Origin: Agrobacterium tumefaciens | Lineage (GTDB): Bacteria; Pseudomonadota; Alphaproteobacteria; Rhizobiales; Rhizobiaceae | Length of the DNA: 64,000 nt | Direction of reading: 5' to 3' | NCBI GenBank assembly: GCA_017744915.1 | Contig: JAGIAH010000009.1 | Coordinates: forward strand, 572,682-636,681 | Shown: in pieces, positions 63,867 to 64,000 of the stretch | Layout of the letters: every line of letters begins with the position of its first letter | How positions within the stretch are numbered: position 1 is the first letter of the stretch | Made by a program: the position numbers and the translations under genes | Notes under the pieces: generated by a model | Database searches by the model: none | Told to the model about the DNA's origin: nothing | What the model saw: the letters and a program-made list of their open reading frames with translations, nothing else

Positions 63867-64000
63867 ATGGCGCCTCGCGTTAAACTGAAAATTCTGGATG
63901 GTTCCTATGGAATTGCCCGGCTTGCTGCGTCCGAGGCCATTCCGGCATGGGCCGATGGTGGCGGGTTTGTCAGTATCACCCGGACCGATGACGAACTTTC
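63867..64000 (+). CDS. ACT-domain (ACT_7) protein, N-terminal part cut by window edge
   Basis: 44 complete codons are visible: it begins MAPRVKLKILDGSYGIARL and contains PAWADGGGFVSITRTDDELS. This matches small ACT_7/COG3603-type amino-acid-binding proteins, usually about 130 residues. ATG 63867 has GAAAGG upstream. Cotranscription with the Lrp gene is likely, which again points to amino acid sensing. The rest is outside the window. Confidence 0.75.
   Translation, partial: MAPRVKLKILDGSYGIARLAASEAIPAWADGGGFVSITRTDDEL

Overview
The window is a 64 kb piece of a GC-rich alphaproteobacterial chromosome. It is most likely from the Agrobacterium/Rhizobium group (Rhizobiaceae). Pointers are an F0 operon with separate b and b' subunits, a CIRCE-controlled groESL, DUF4170, DUF2093 and BA14K-type proteins, a MutL carrying the endonuclease motif, mobile palindromic intergenic repeats, and Mrp and IleS variants that lack the usual metal-binding cysteines. 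I see no insertion sequence, prophage, CRISPR array, tRNA or rRNA. Nearly every gene is intact; only the two edge genes (groEL on the left, an ACT-domain gene on the right) are cut.

Layout. 1-900: groES-groEL on the minus strand with CIRCE and a promoter. 1286-10284: mostly plus-strand housekeeping (HAD hydrolase, ribF, ileS, a lipoprotein, a long-tailed 23S-type pseudouridine synthase overlapping rsmD) with tadA opposed. 10374-15892: patatin-like phospholipase, Kef-type antiporter, pmbA, a CysQ-like phosphatase, DUF4170. 16107-19710: the Kdo/lipid A block waaA-HAD-lpxK, then DUF2093. 19857-25803: mutL, a PAS/double-receiver protein next to a GGDEF-EAL protein (a c-di-GMP module), and a SRPBCC protein.

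25989-30162 is a minus-strand sugar-acid operon (SDR dehydrogenase, KDGal kinase, KDPGal aldolase, lactonase) divergent from an IclR regulator. It fits a De Ley-Doudoroff type galactose route, but the dehydratase is missing locally. 30374-32416 holds a LuxR-type regulator followed by a signal-peptide-less NrtA/NasS-like protein. 32545-38452: mrp, corA, kup and a SleB-like cell-wall hydrolase. 38723-41409: atpI-B-E-F'-F with its own promoter and terminator.

41655-49434 is mixed: PPOX-fold protein, rnhB, radical SAM protein, a short glycosyltransferase-like protein, a GH75-like chitosanase in AT-richer DNA, FAD oxidase, tsaC and an unrecognised protein. 49767-52101: a Rieske oxygenase/reductase pair of the glycine-betaine monooxygenase type. 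52394-53598: two tandem BA14K-type secreted proteins. 53657-64000: ZntB-like transporter, an acyl-CoA dehydrogenase/enoyl-CoA hydratase pair, two RNA-methyltransferase genes, a chemoreceptor ending in a CheR/CheB-docking pentapeptide, a Gate-domain membrane protein divergent from an Lrp regulator, and the start of an ACT_7 protein.

Most of this is ordinary core chromosome. The least explained parts are the LuxR/NasS-like pair, the PAS/double-receiver plus GGDEF-EAL pair, the chitosanase islet, and the regulatory dyads in front of the IclR, Lrp, gbc and acyl-CoA dehydrogenase genes. All family names come from motifs read by eye, with no database search.
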